Source: Lachnospiraceae bacterium AB2028
GTDB lineage: Bacteria; Bacillota; Clostridia; Lachnospirales; Lachnospiraceae
Assembly: GCA_000621425.1 (NCBI GenBank)
Contig: JHYJ01000007.1
Coordinates: forward strand, 186,001 to 250,000
Reading direction: 5' to 3'
Length of the DNA: 64,000 nucleotides
Shown here in pieces: positions 1-9,406 of this stretch. Position 1 is the stretch's first letter, and every line of letters starts with the position of its first letter. The position numbers were made by a program, and so were the translations under genes. The notes below the pieces were generated by a model that did no database searches, was not told the origin of the DNA, and saw only the letters and a program-made list of their open reading frames with translations.

Positions 1-2003
1 TCAAAATTTCTATAACCATTGCGGGTTAAGTGATCCGCAACTGCACCCTTGGCCGCATCTATGGCATAGCTCTTTGCGTTGATATCAGAGGCAACTGAGC
101 CCGCATGGGAACGCCAGTAGTAAAGGATCTTCGGAACATGCACTACCTTTTCAGCCCTGGATGTCAGGCGCAGTATCATGTCGTGATCCTGGCTGCCATC
201 AAACTTTGTCCTGAAAAGTTCTGTTCCGTCAAGCAGTGTTCTCTTAAACACACTGAAATGACAGATATAGTTATTCGCCCTCAGATTATCCGGCGCAAAG
301 TCCGGCTTAAAATGCAGGGTCAGCATCTGGTCTATGGTCTTATTGCCCTTAAAGGTAGTCTCATCGCAATAGATATAATCCGCATGTTCCTCACATATGC
401 GTTTCATGTATTCGTAAAGAACTGACGGATGCAACACATCATCATGATCAAAAAGTCCTATGTAGCTTCCGGTAGCCATCTTAAGACATTCGTTAGTATT
501 GCCTGATATACCTTCATTTTTCTCAAGCTTTTTATACACTATCCTTTTGTCGTCCTTCGCATATTCCATACAAATATTGCCCACAAAGGAATGTGCATCG
601 TCGGAACCGTCTGCCAGGCACAGCTCCCATCCCCCATAGGTCTGGGCCTTTACGGAGTCTATCATCTCCCGCAGGAAATTCTGGGGTGTATTGTATAAAG
701 GCACCAGTATACTTATCTTTATTCCTTCCGGAAAGACAGTCTCTTCCTGGCGTTTCCTCTCCTCTGCATCAGGAAAACTTGCAGTACCGTGCTGAAGTCT
801 TGCCTTTTTTTCAATGGACTTGGAAGAAAGTTTCCTTGCTATACCCTTTATAGAACCATACCTTGTAACACGGTCCTTCGTTCTCTGAAGAAAGTGGTAA
901 AAACTTCTTGCCGGACCGGAAAGTTTCCATATGCCGGTGGATTTAATTTCAGCAAGACGCTTGCCGGCTGCCTCTGCCGCCTGCCTTTCCTGAAATATGC
1001 GGAGCCTTAATTTTTGCGTCCGCCAGCGTTCACTCATGTACAGTTCAATGTAGTCCGTATCTGAATCCTCAGCTGACAAAGAACCACTATCATCACCGGC
1101 AACACTGATTTCACTTATGGCATCATAATATTCGTTACTGCTATCATTGAATTTAAGAAGTGCCGCTCTTCCACAGGTAATGCACTTTGAGCCTGCCTTT
1201 TTGATCTGTCCATAAATTATTTCATACAGGTCCCCTGTATTATTTGCTAATTCCAACAGTTCAAGACTTCCAAACAATTCCCTTTTTACGAGCATGCAGG
1301 CAGCTACCCCTATTTCTTCATCTGTGGTTTCCCTGTTCTTCGGCACGCGCTGACAATAGCTCTCGTCCCATGCCCCTGCAACTACTGCCGAAACATTTTC
1401 ATCAAATGCCGCAAGCATATGGTCAAGCCAGCTTTCTTCTATAACGCATGCACCATCACCCATGATGAGAACATAACCATCCCTGGTAACAGCTGCGCCT
1501 TCCATGACTCCATCGGAATAAAGTTTCTTTTCCGCTATGCTTATATGATCTAAACGGAGACTACGATTTTCAATGTAGGATGCCAGAAGCCTGGTAACAT
1601 TTTGCTTGTCAGCCGCACTGCTGCCATCAACTATTACCGGCGTAATAGCTTTATGTTTTGTTCTTACAATAAGATTGTTGACACATACCTTTAGATATTC
1701 CGGATGTCCGGATGTCAATAAAAGCACCGATACATTGTCTGTACTCTCAGGAATTTCTTCCCCGACAGTTTCCGGTCCTTTCTCAGATTCAAAATTCTCC
1801 GGGGTTTCCGCATCCTTTTGATCCGGAACCGATACACCACTATAGAACAGCTTAAAGGGAAAGCGTCCAACGATCCTATTTAACTTAAACTCATTTTCTG
1901 ACCTGAGCCGTCCGGCCTCTGCCAGGTCAGATGTCAGATTCATATTCAGATTCTGCTGTTTTATACAGACATTTTTATACCAGTCATTCCATGTGTAACT
2001 CAT
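1..2003 (-). CDS. Two-domain GT2 glycosyltransferase, 3' end cut by window edge
   Basis: The reading frame starts at the ATG at 2003 (MSYTWNDWYKNV) and runs open to base 1, so the C-terminus is missing. Two GT2-like (GT-A) domains are visible. The first, near residues 90-290, begins with NVSVLLLTSGHPEYLKVCV and contains GYVLIMGDGACVIEESWL. The second begins with KISILVPLYNTPQNFLREM and has the typical YIGLFDHDDVLHPSVLYEY metal-binding region. Double-GT2 proteins of this kind commonly extend rhamnan or mannan chains in ABC-transporter-dependent polysaccharide loci. It lies 14 bp downstream of the methyltransferase/kinase gene and continues the wzm-wzt transcription unit. Donor and acceptor cannot be read from the sequence. 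Confidence 0.85.
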   Translation of the reverse strand, partial: MSYTWNDWYKNVCIKQQNLNMNLTSDLAEAGRLRSENEFKLNRIVGRFPFKLFYSGVSVPDQKDAETPENFESEKGPETVGEEIPESTDNVSVLLLTSGHPEYLKVCVNNLIVRTKHKAITPVIVDGSSAADKQNVTRLLASYIENRSLRLDHISIAEKKLYSDGVMEGAAVTRDGYVLIMGDGACVIEESWLDHMLAAFDENVSAVVAGAWDESYCQRVPKNRETTDEEIGVAACMLVKRELFGSLELLELANNTGDLYEIIYGQIKKAGSKCITCGRAALLKFNDSSNEYYDAISEISVAGDDSGSLSAEDSDTDYIELYMSERWRTQKLRLRIFQERQAAEAAGKRLAEIKSTGIWKLSGPARSFYHFLQRTKDRVTRYGSIKGIARKLSSKSIEKKARLQHGTASFPDAEERKRQEETVFPEGIKISILVPLYNTPQNFLREMIDSVKAQTYGGWELCLADGSDDAHSFVGNICMEYAKDDKRIVYKKLEKNEGISGNTNECLKMATGSYIGLFDHDDVLHPSVLYEYMKRICEEHADYIYCDETTFKGNKTIDQMLTLHFKPDFAPDNLRANNYICHFSVFKRTLLDGTELFRTKFDGSQDHDMILRLTSRAEKVVHVPKILYYWRSHAGSVASDINAKSYAIDAAKGAVADHLTRNGYRNF

Positions 2004-2017
2004 ATTTCTATTCCTAT

Positions 2018-4108
2018 TCAGCCCCCGAACAGGCCCTTCTTCTTTTTAAGCTTATTAGTAAGTCCTTTAGCCATAGCCTCAGATAAAAGCTCCCGTTCAT
2101 ACACTATGCTGATCTGCATCTCACCTTTAGACTTAAGTGTTTCTATGTTGCAGGATATGTTGGGATCACTGCTGTCAAATACAAAAGCATTGTCATCAAT
2201 ATCAGTACCGTTATGTCCGCTTATTACAGATGCCACATTACTGATTTCCCGCTGTCCGCATACAATCTTTACTACACGCAACATACATGACTGCATGGCG
2301 GGATCAAACCTGAAGGCTTTTACATCAGCTCCCGTTTCAAAGCTCAGAGTGAAAAGATTCTTTTCACGGCCTTCACATTCCTCTTCCTTGGGAAAAATAG
2401 AATCAGCCTCGCTGTATCCTGCTCCCCTGTCAAAATATATCTGGCACAGGGCAGCCGGAACTTCCTTTACATCCTCACCGTATTTCTTTACATCATAAAC
2501 CGGGTGCTTCAGGTTAAAACACATATCACTTAACGAAGGCAGTCCGCCGGAAACTTTTTTCTGGAATGCCGCCTCATTCTCCGCAAGCTCGGCTTCTTTT
2601 TCAGATGCAAAACCAAACTTCTGAAGTGCAGCTTTATAGAATTCCTCCGTTGCAGTCCGGTCCTCAAGGTACCAGCAGTAGAGTGCCCTGAAGAGTATCA
2701 TCTTGACCGATATCCTCTCAGTGGTTATCCACTCATAGTCAATGATGTTCCATATATCTTTATCTTCGCCGGTGATTATCACATTGGAAAATGCCATGTC
2801 CAGATTTGAGATCTCGGCATTTCTTCCGGCATCCATCCTTTGCACAAACTCATCAAGCAGCTTAAAGAAACCTTCTTTATCACCATTTCGTCTGCACTCA
2901 TGGAGCAGGTTATTTAGGGATACGCCTTTTAAATAATCAAACTCTGCTGATGCCAGCCCGTATTTCTTATAGACTGCAGCATGATTTATTTCGAAACTTC
3001 CCTTGTATATCTCTGTCAGTTTTTTATCAGTATCGGCAAGCTGTCTAATATGGTCCTGTGCCGCATCAGTCAGGGCACGCTTTACAACCATCCTTCCTGC
3101 AGGCCTTGAATCATCCTTTACCATCTCTGTAACGATACTGTACTCAGGTGCACGGTCGTTGGAATACTTGGCATATTCAACATCCACGTCCTTACCTAAG
3201 ATCAGCAGGAATGAATTCGAGAAATCAGGGAAATACCCGTCACGCACCAGGCTGTCGTATACTCTGGTCTCGTCAAAAAGAGCCATCCTTGACCTGTCGA
3301 AATTCCTGATGTTTTCATAAAGCATGCCTTCCCCGGGCAGAATTTTGTCCGAGAAAATCTGCGTCGTAAACTTATAATCCGGATAGGGATAATAAAATGA
3401 ATATTCGGAAATAGAATTCTTTTTTAATCTTTCTTCAAGGGAGCGTCTGGAAAATGTTCTTACCACGCCGCCATTAGGATAGTCTTCAAGACCTTCAAAA
3501 TATGTACCTAAATGGTCTTCCCTGCAACCGGCGAAATACTTAAGACCCATGCGGTTTTCTATGGCAATAACTATACGTCCTTCCGGTGCAAGGTGTTTTT
3601 TCAGTATCCTTAAGAATTCATCATAAGGGTCCTTAGCATGTATATATGCCTGACTATATTCGTACACGCCGATCAGGAAAATATAATCATAGTCTTCCGG
3701 AAGGCCAGGCTCTATATCCTCGAAATTACCTACGAAAATCTCTACATTCTCTGCCTCACGGTTTCTCCATGCATTGATGCTGCTGCGTTTCTTGGAAAGC
3801 TCCACACAGGATACTGATCCTGCCTTTGCGGAAAGCATGCCTGTAATAGCACCGCAGCCGCTGCCAACCTCCAGAACCTTTGCATCTTTTTCAATTGGTA
3901 TCCATTCGATTATATTCTGTCTCTTATCAGAGAAATGATAGAAGACCTCCCAGCTGTTTTCCTTTGCAATGATCTCAGGATATTCGGATGCCTCATGGTC
4001 ACGGGCAATCTCAAGGAGCCTGTCCTCTATCGCACCATCACAGTAAAAATCCTCACCGGGATATTTTTCAAGATTAAGTTTTACTTTACCGATAAACTCT
4101 TCTTTCAC
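2018..4108 (-). CDS. WbdD-like methyltransferase-kinase fusion (candidate chain terminator)
   Basis: The 696-aa protein starts at a GTG preceded by GGAAG with a 7-nt gap. Residues 75-190 form a class I SAM-dependent methyltransferase with motif I VLEVGSGCG at 78-86. Residues about 320-465 look like an aminoglycoside/choline-kinase-type fold: K343 in MVVKRAL, D437 and N442 in NLDMAFSN (spaced as in the HxDxxxxN catalytic loop), and D457 in IIDYEW as the metal-binding Asp. A methyltransferase followed by a kinase is the order found in WbdD, which caps E. coli O8/O9a chains with phosphate and methyl. The gene lies directly downstream of a wzt with a C-terminal carbohydrate-binding domain, the context expected for a capping enzyme. 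No long coiled-coil tail is obvious. The capping role is inferred. Confidence 0.72.
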   Translation of the reverse strand: MKEEFIGKVKLNLEKYPGEDFYCDGAIEDRLLEIARDHEASEYPEIIAKENSWEVFYHFSDKRQNIIEWIPIEKDAKVLEVGSGCGAITGMLSAKAGSVSCVELSKKRSSINAWRNREAENVEIFVGNFEDIEPGLPEDYDYIFLIGVYEYSQAYIHAKDPYDEFLRILKKHLAPEGRIVIAIENRMGLKYFAGCREDHLGTYFEGLEDYPNGGVVRTFSRRSLEERLKKNSISEYSFYYPYPDYKFTTQIFSDKILPGEGMLYENIRNFDRSRMALFDETRVYDSLVRDGYFPDFSNSFLLILGKDVDVEYAKYSNDRAPEYSIVTEMVKDDSRPAGRMVVKRALTDAAQDHIRQLADTDKKLTEIYKGSFEINHAAVYKKYGLASAEFDYLKGVSLNNLLHECRRNGDKEGFFKLLDEFVQRMDAGRNAEISNLDMAFSNVIITGEDKDIWNIIDYEWITTERISVKMILFRALYCWYLEDRTATEEFYKAALQKFGFASEKEAELAENEAAFQKKVSGGLPSLSDMCFNLKHPVYDVKKYGEDVKEVPAALCQIYFDRGAGYSEADSIFPKEEECEGREKNLFTLSFETGADVKAFRFDPAMQSCMLRVVKIVCGQREISNVASVISGHNGTDIDDNAFVFDSSDPNISCNIETLKSKGEMQISIVYERELLSEAMAKGLTNKLKKKKGLFGG

Positions 4109-4158
4109 TTTTTATCTTCCATTTCCTGACAATATGACTTTCAGTTATAGACTTACTA

Positions 4159-5625
4159 CTACTCCACCTTCACTTCAGAACCGGGGTCAAAATAGCCCAC
4201 GGTATTTTTATCCGAGATGACTTCCATTGCTATGGCATCGTAGAGTCTGTGGTAAACGGTGAATTTCTCGTTTTCAAAACCGGTCACACCGAAGGAGACC
4301 AGATAGTTTCCGCCCTGCAGCATCATTTTCTGCCTAAAGGTTATGGTCTTTTTCTCGCCGGCTTTAACAGACGAAAGAAAGGCTTTTTCGTACATGGTAT
4401 TGGTACCGGTTATGTCCGTACCTTTTACATCTTTAATGGTAAATGCAAATATCGGTGCCGGGCAGTCCTGTGAGAAAGTGACATTCATGTGAATGGTATA
4501 ATAACTTTCCTTTACGATAGCATTTACCTTTCTGTCATTTTCGTCAGTAAGGTAAACATCCGTAATGGTTGCCTTTCCGCTTCCATACTCAAGGGTATCT
4601 TTCTCTAAGTTAGAAGGACCACTTGAAACACCGGTCTCATTTTCTGATGAAATATTATCTGACTTAGCATTATCCGTTTCTGCGGCCTTATTTAAATCTT
4701 TACCGGAATCATTTTGAGATCCTTTTTTCCTCTTGTTCTTTCTGCGATTCTTTTTATTCTTCTTTGAATTATTTTCTTTATTGCTTTCGTCTGTCTTTTT
4801 TTCTGAAGAATTCACTTTATTACCGGCAGCCTCTGCACTCTTAGCCGTATCTTCCATTACAGAATCTTCAGCCTTGTACTGGCCCACCAGCACCTGCTTA
4901 TAGATATCGATTACTTTCTTGGAATCGCCTTCAGCAAGCTTTGTACCTTTATCAAGCAGCACTACCCTGTCGCAATACTTGCTTATGCTGGACATGTCAT
5001 GAGAAACAAAAAGTATTGTCTTACCCTGCTCTTTGAATTCCTCAAACTTATGGTAACATTTTGCCTGGAAGAATACGTCACCTACTGACAGTGCCTCATC
5101 CACTATAAGTATTTCAGGATCGATATTGATGGAAAGTGCAAATGCAAGACGAACGAACATACCGGAAGAATAGGTCTTTACCGGCTGGTAAACATAGTCA
5201 CCTATATCCGCAAACTCAAGTATTGAATCCAGCTTTTTATCTATCTCCTCCCTGGAAAAACCGATCATCATTCCATTGAGATAGATATTCTCTATGCCGT
5301 TATATTCGGGATTAAAACCCGCACCAAGCTCTAACAGTGCGGATATGCGGCCGTTGATCTCCACTGTTCCCGCAGTAGGTGTAAGCACTCCGGTGATGAT
5401 CTTAAGTATGGTGGATTTTCCGGAACCGTTAGTTCCTATTATTCCCACGCACTCGCCGGTACCTACATCAAAGCTCACGTCCTTTAAGGCATAATGATCC
5501 TTATGTCTTTTCTTGGCCATAGGAAGCAGAGCTTCCCTAAGCCGGTCCGAACGCCTGTCGTACAGCTTGTAGATTTTTTCTATATGAGATACTGATATCG
5601 CTTTTTTATTTTTGCTCTCGCTCAT
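4159..5625 (-). CDS. wzt: Polysaccharide ABC exporter ATPase with C-terminal binding domain
   Basis: The 488-aa protein has a full ABC ATPase in residues 1-245: Walker A GTNGSGKS at 64-71, signature YSSGM at 152-156, Walker B ILIVDEA at 172-178 and the switch His in FVSHD near 209. Residues 250-345 are a low-complexity linker rich in Lys, Asn, Ser and Glu, with a very basic core near 288-302. Residues 346-488 form a beta-rich domain like the Wzt C-terminal substrate-binding domain (YLVSFGVTGFENEKFTVYH). Such domains recognise the capped non-reducing end of the chain. It pairs with wzm 61 bp upstream. I see no Shine-Dalgarno in front of the ATG, only an A/T-rich stretch, unlike its neighbours. 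TagH is the alternative family name. Confidence 0.9.
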   Translation of the reverse strand: MSESKNKKAISVSHIEKIYKLYDRRSDRLREALLPMAKKRHKDHYALKDVSFDVGTGECVGIIGTNGSGKSTILKIITGVLTPTAGTVEINGRISALLELGAGFNPEYNGIENIYLNGMMIGFSREEIDKKLDSILEFADIGDYVYQPVKTYSSGMFVRLAFALSINIDPEILIVDEALSVGDVFFQAKCYHKFEEFKEQGKTILFVSHDMSSISKYCDRVVLLDKGTKLAEGDSKKVIDIYKQVLVGQYKAEDSVMEDTAKSAEAAGNKVNSSEKKTDESNKENNSKKNKKNRRKNKRKKGSQNDSGKDLNKAAETDNAKSDNISSENETGVSSGPSNLEKDTLEYGSGKATITDVYLTDENDRKVNAIVKESYYTIHMNVTFSQDCPAPIFAFTIKDVKGTDITGTNTMYEKAFLSSVKAGEKKTITFRQKMMLQGGNYLVSFGVTGFENEKFTVYHRLYDAIAMEVISDKNTVGYFDPGSEVKVE

Positions 5626-5686
5626 ATTATTTTTATTTATATGCTACATCAGCTTTTTACCAATGACAGCTTATTTCTATACGATT

Positions 5687-6505
5687 TTAAAGTACATCCG
5701 CGAAATGCACCTTCAGTTTCTTAAACACATATGCACCAATTACGAACGTCGCTATAGTAAAACCCCAGAAATACATGGTGCCGGATAGATCCTGCCAGAA
5801 CCAGGCTGTCCCGGCCACAGCATCCCTATAACCGTTTACGATGTAGCACATGGGGTTTAACTCAAGTACAAAAGTAAGTTTCTTATGACTTGCAACATTA
5901 TTGATATTCCAAAGAATCGGTGTAGCCCACATTCCTATCTGGAGTCCAACCTGGATCAGATGGCTTAAATCCCTGAAAAATACCACCACTGCCGAAGTAG
6001 CATATGATATTCCAAGCACCAGTATAAACAGGCAGAAACCATAATAGAAGATCTGCAGTGTATAAATACTGGGATACATGCCGTAAACTGCCGCAACTGC
6101 CAGCATTACCACAATGAAAAATGCATGGACAAAAACAGCCGCCGTAACTTTGATAAGCGGAAGTATGCTTATCTTGAAAACAACCTGCTTTACAAGAAAG
6201 ACATATTCCAGTAAAGCGTTAGTTGCCTGCTGCAATGCTTCCGTGAAGAAAAACCAGGGCACAAGACCTGCAGTAAGATATACCACATAGGGAAGTTCTA
6301 TCCCTTCTTTTACTAACTGTGCCTTCTGTCCGAAAAAGATATCAAAGACAAACCAATACATAAGAACCGTTACTACCGGCGGTACCAATGCCCAGGCAAA
6401 TCCCAGGTAAGAACCGGCGTAACGCTTCTTGAAATCATTCCATGATAATTTCCATATCAGCGCTCTGTTGTCTATAAGCTCTTTTAAGAGTGAGACAGGC
6501 TTCAT
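5687..6505 (-). CDS. wzm: Polysaccharide ABC exporter permease
   Basis: This is an ABC-2-type permease of 272 aa with six predicted membrane segments, starting MKPVSLLKELIDNR and containing the family motif YLGFAWALVPPVVTVLMYW. I place the start at the ATG at 6505 rather than 12 codons upstream, because it overlaps the rfbC stop as TGATG and has AGAGGAA about six bases before it. It would form the membrane channel with the Wzt ATPase downstream and export an undecaprenyl-linked polysaccharide. TagG is the alternative name in Gram-positives. Confidence 0.9.
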   Translation of the reverse strand: MKPVSLLKELIDNRALIWKLSWNDFKKRYAGSYLGFAWALVPPVVTVLMYWFVFDIFFGQKAQLVKEGIELPYVVYLTAGLVPWFFFTEALQQATNALLEYVFLVKQVVFKISILPLIKVTAAVFVHAFFIVVMLAVAAVYGMYPSIYTLQIFYYGFCLFILVLGISYATSAVVVFFRDLSHLIQVGLQIGMWATPILWNINNVASHKKLTFVLELNPMCYIVNGYRDAVAGTAWFWQDLSGTMYFWGFTIATFVIGAYVFKKLKVHFADVL

Positions 6506-7062
6506 CAATGTTCCTCTATATATTTTGCAAATGATTCCCATTTGGTGTCCTTATCAGAAAGGTTAAGCTCCACACCATCCTTAAAGGGCCACTCTATCCC
6601 TATATCGGGATCATTGTAGGGCAGTCCGCCCTCGTCATCCGGATGATAAAAGTCAGTACATTTATAGCAGAACTCCGCATAGTCCGAAAGCACCAGGAAA
6701 CCGTGGGCAAAATTCTTCGGGATGAAAAACTGCTTTTTATTCTCCTCGGAAAGAACCACTCCGAACCACTTTCCGAAAGTCTCGGAACCTTTCCGCAGAT
6801 CCACAGCCACATCAAAGACCTCGCCTTTTATAACCCTTACAAGCTTATCCTGGGGGAAGTTTTTCTGGAAGTGAAGGCCCCTCAGCACTCCGCCCTTTGA
6901 GGCAGACTGGTTATCCTGTACAAAAGTGCAGTCAATGCCTGCTGCTGCGAAATCATTATAGTTATATGTCTCCATAAAGTATCCGCGCTTATCCCCGAAC
7001 ACTGTAGGAGTAATAACTTTAAGTCCCTCTATCTCACATGTTTCAACAGTAATTTTTCCCAT
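6505..7062 (-). CDS. rfbC: dTDP-4-dehydrorhamnose 3,5-epimerase
   Basis: The 185-aa protein matches the RmlC family over its length. It shows GGVLRGLHFQ with the catalytic His at 64, a conserved FDVAVDLRKGS strand, and Tyr133 in FCYKCTDFYH. It epimerises dTDP-4-keto-6-deoxyglucose at C3 and C5 on the way to dTDP-L-rhamnose. An AGGAGG site precedes the ATG. rfbA and rfbB lie upstream in the same unit, but rfbD, which completes the pathway, is not in the window. The stop overlaps the wzm start. Confidence 0.95.
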   Translation of the reverse strand: MGKITVETCEIEGLKVITPTVFGDKRGYFMETYNYNDFAAAGIDCTFVQDNQSASKGGVLRGLHFQKNFPQDKLVRVIKGEVFDVAVDLRKGSETFGKWFGVVLSEENKKQFFIPKNFAHGFLVLSDYAEFCYKCTDFYHPDDEGGLPYNDPDIGIEWPFKDGVELNLSDKDTKWESFAKYIEEH

Positions 7063-7086
7063 TTTATCCTCCTATATTATATTCAT

Positions 7087-7297
7087 TGCGTCCTTCACTG
7101 GAAAGATGGTAAACGAACTTGCCTTAGCACTTAGCGAGTTCGAGCAGCCCACTTCCCCGCAGCAACTGTTTGAGCGCAGCTCGCGCTACGATAGGCGCGA
7201 GCAAGCGAGTTTGCAAGGGGAAGTCGGTTTTAGGGTTGCGATGAACGAGCTTAGTGCAAAGGCACCGTGAGTTTACCGCTTTCCAGTGCAAGACGCA
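7087..7297. repeat. 211-bp imperfect palindrome between rfbC and a GH25 gene
   Basis: The whole gap can fold on itself. The outer arms are TGCGTCCTTCACTGGAAAG from 7087 and its near complement ending TTTCCAGTGCAAGACGCA at 7297, followed inward by a shared GGTAAAC block and GCCTT-GCACT-AGC blocks. The middle pairs ACTTCCCC (7151-7158) with GGGGAAGT (7217-7224). The tip pairs GCTCGCGC (7179-7186) with GCGCGAGC (7195-7202) around an 8-nt loop. No coding frame fits. It could be a MITE-like insertion, a dispersed intergenic repeat or a structured intercistronic RNA. Only one copy is seen here. Confidence 0.75.
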
Positions 7298-7303
7298 TTA
7301 TTA

Positions 7304-8521
7304 TCATCTATTCCACACAAGGTCTAAATCAACTCTCGTATTTATCCCGTCAATCGTCCCCGATGATGTATACTGCCACAGTGCGAAATCACCGGTATAT
7401 AATGGTGTCTTCCTATATTCCGCAAGCCAATGAGTAATGTCATTTAACTCGCTGTCATTGAGTTTGTTGTAGTACCATGACCGGCAGGTATATATGCCGC
7501 CGTGATAGCCGGCATTTTCAATGGTCTGGCAGAAAGCCCTGCAGACTGCCGTTCTGGTAGCATTGTCCAGCGAATCGGCACGGCCGCCACTGGACTCCAC
7601 ATCTATGAAGATGGGGAAATCAATCTTCTGTCCCTGAAGAAGGGCCACTGCCATGGAGGCTTCTTCAACAGCTTCCACTTCGTTTACTGCCTGTGAGAAG
7701 AAGTAAAGTCCTACATCTATTCCGGCTGCCTTGGCTCCCGCAAGGTTCTGCTCGAAATAAGGATCAACCACAAGGCTTCCGCTGGAAGATCCCCTGTATC
7801 CACAGCGGATGATCGCAAACTCTACACCGGATGCTGCCACCTTTTCCCAGGCTATGTCTTTCTGCCACTTGGAAACATCTATACCGAAGACGGCATCCGA
7901 TCCTTCCCATCTGGTACGGACTTCCGTGTCATCCACGTCCTCTATCTCATTCTGATCCTCCGTGTCTTCCACGGCAGCATCTATTTCGCTTTCATCATGC
8001 ATATAAAGGCGGATGTCATCTATCACTTCATATTCAATCTGATCCTTCACCGCCACACGCATAGGTTCATTAGGAATGACATAACCATCAACAGGTTGCA
8101 GGGTCACAAAATAATCTCCTGCCTTTATCTCCGGAACATAGATCATTCCGTCCTGGTCCAGGTCCTTGTACTCACCTAAGCCTTCTATGCTGACATAAAA
8201 AGACTGACCTGTCACCGGGTTTCCCCTGGAATCAGTAACAGTCAGTCTGATATCCTGCATCACGCTGTATCCTTGCAGATAAAGCCTCGGCACAGATTCC
8301 GTCTGTGACTGATCGGATCGCGATACCGGATCCGGATCAAAAAAATTTTCATCCTTCAAAAAGTCCCTGTAACCGTCATCCTCCTCCTTGGCTTCCTGAA
8401 CATTTTCAGGCTGCCCGTTAGCCGGCGTGGACGGCTTATTCGTATACCACACCAGTGCAAAAGCAAAGAGCACGACACTCACTGCTGCCACAATGGCAAA
8501 GAACTTTACCTTAGAGTCCAT
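7304..8521 (-). CDS. Membrane-anchored GH25 muramidase-like protein
   Basis: The 405-aa protein starts at the ATG at 8521, with GAGG five bases upstream, rather than at the TTG two codons earlier. A single membrane segment at residues 7-26 would anchor it with the C-terminus outside. Residues 80-170 resemble a prealbumin/Cna-B-like beta domain ([19 protein letters not shown]). Residues 212-405 are a GH25 lysozyme domain with FGIDVSKWQ (D215) and IFIDVES (D307, E309) as the expected catalytic acids. It overlaps the end of rfbA by 11 bp. The domain order parallels the much larger protein at 10523-13690. It may trim peptidoglycan where the polysaccharide is attached; that role is inferred from context. 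Confidence 0.88.
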   Translation of the reverse strand: MDSKVKFFAIVAAVSVVLFAFALVWYTNKPSTPANGQPENVQEAKEEDDGYRDFLKDENFFDPDPVSRSDQSQTESVPRLYLQGYSVMQDIRLTVTDSRGNPVTGQSFYVSIEGLGEYKDLDQDGMIYVPEIKAGDYFVTLQPVDGYVIPNEPMRVAVKDQIEYEVIDDIRLYMHDESEIDAAVEDTEDQNEIEDVDDTEVRTRWEGSDAVFGIDVSKWQKDIAWEKVAASGVEFAIIRCGYRGSSSGSLVVDPYFEQNLAGAKAAGIDVGLYFFSQAVNEVEAVEEASMAVALLQGQKIDFPIFIDVESSGGRADSLDNATRTAVCRAFCQTIENAGYHGGIYTCRSWYYNKLNDSELNDITHWLAEYRKTPLYTGDFALWQYTSSGTIDGINTRVDLDLVWNR

Positions 8522-9380
8522 TAGCAACCTCAGTCAGATATTTGCCGTAAGCAGTCTTCATCAACGGCTCGGCAAGTTCCAATAGCTGTTCCTTGGTGAT
8601 AAAACCTCTCTTGTACGCTATTTCTTCGATGCATGAAATATACAGTCCCTGTCTCTTCTGGAAAGCAGCAACAAAATCCGCAGCGTCCAGCAATGCATCG
8701 TGGTTTCCTGTATCCAGCCACGCAAAGCCACGTCCCAGCGGTTCTACATGAAGTGTTCCACGATTTAAGTATTCATTATTGATACTGGTTATCTCTATCT
8801 CGCCCCTTGCGGAAGGCTTGACATTCTTAGCAATTTCAACAACATCATTGTCGTAAAAATACAATCCCGGAACAGCATAATTGCTCTTGGGATTTTCCGG
8901 CTTTTCCTCAATGGAAACAGCCATTCCGTTCTCGTCAAACTCTACCACGCCATATTCCCTGGGGTCACGGACATAGTAACCGAATATGGTAGCTCCCTTT
9001 TCCCTGGTAGCTACTTCCCTTAAAAGTTTAGAAAAGCTCTGGCCATAGAAAATATTGTCACCCAGGATCAGGCATACACTGTCATCACCTATGAAATCTG
9101 CACCTATAATGAAGGCATCAGCCAGTCCTCTGGGCACTTCCTGTACCGCATATTCAAAACGCATTCCCAGTTGTGAACCGTCTGATAAAAGCTCCTCAAA
9201 TACAGGAAGGTCACGCGGTGTGGAGATTATCATTACCTCCCTGATCCCAGCAAGCATCAGGATGGAAAGAGGATAATATATCATAGGCTTGTCATAAACA
9301 GGCATTATCTGTTTTGACACAGCCTTTGTTAACGGATAAAGTCTGGTGCCGGATCCGCCGGCCAATATTATTCCCTTCAT
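8511..9380 (-). CDS. rfbA: Glucose-1-phosphate thymidylyltransferase
   Basis: This 289-aa protein is a full-length RmlA, starting [18 protein letters not shown] with the nucleotide-binding GGSGTR loop, followed by [18 protein letters not shown] and LGDNIFYGQ. It makes dTDP-glucose from glucose-1-phosphate and dTTP, the first step to dTDP-rhamnose. A GGAGGTAA site precedes the ATG. Its 3' end overlaps the anchored GH25 gene, so the two are translationally linked. Confidence 0.96.
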   Translation of the reverse strand: MKGIILAGGSGTRLYPLTKAVSKQIMPVYDKPMIYYPLSILMLAGIREVMIISTPRDLPVFEELLSDGSQLGMRFEYAVQEVPRGLADAFIIGADFIGDDSVCLILGDNIFYGQSFSKLLREVATREKGATIFGYYVRDPREYGVVEFDENGMAVSIEEKPENPKSNYAVPGLYFYDNDVVEIAKNVKPSARGEIEITSINNEYLNRGTLHVEPLGRGFAWLDTGNHDALLDAADFVAAFQKRQGLYISCIEEIAYKRGFITKEQLLELAEPLMKTAYGKYLTEVANGL

Positions 9381-9406
9381 CAGTTACCTCCGTACACAGT
9401 CGTTAG

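Noticed and set aside
7063-7092. TATAAT-like sequence just before rfbC with a possible -35 in the palindrome arm
   Set aside because: The start of transcription would fall on the ribosome binding site, leaving no leader, so I do not call a promoter.
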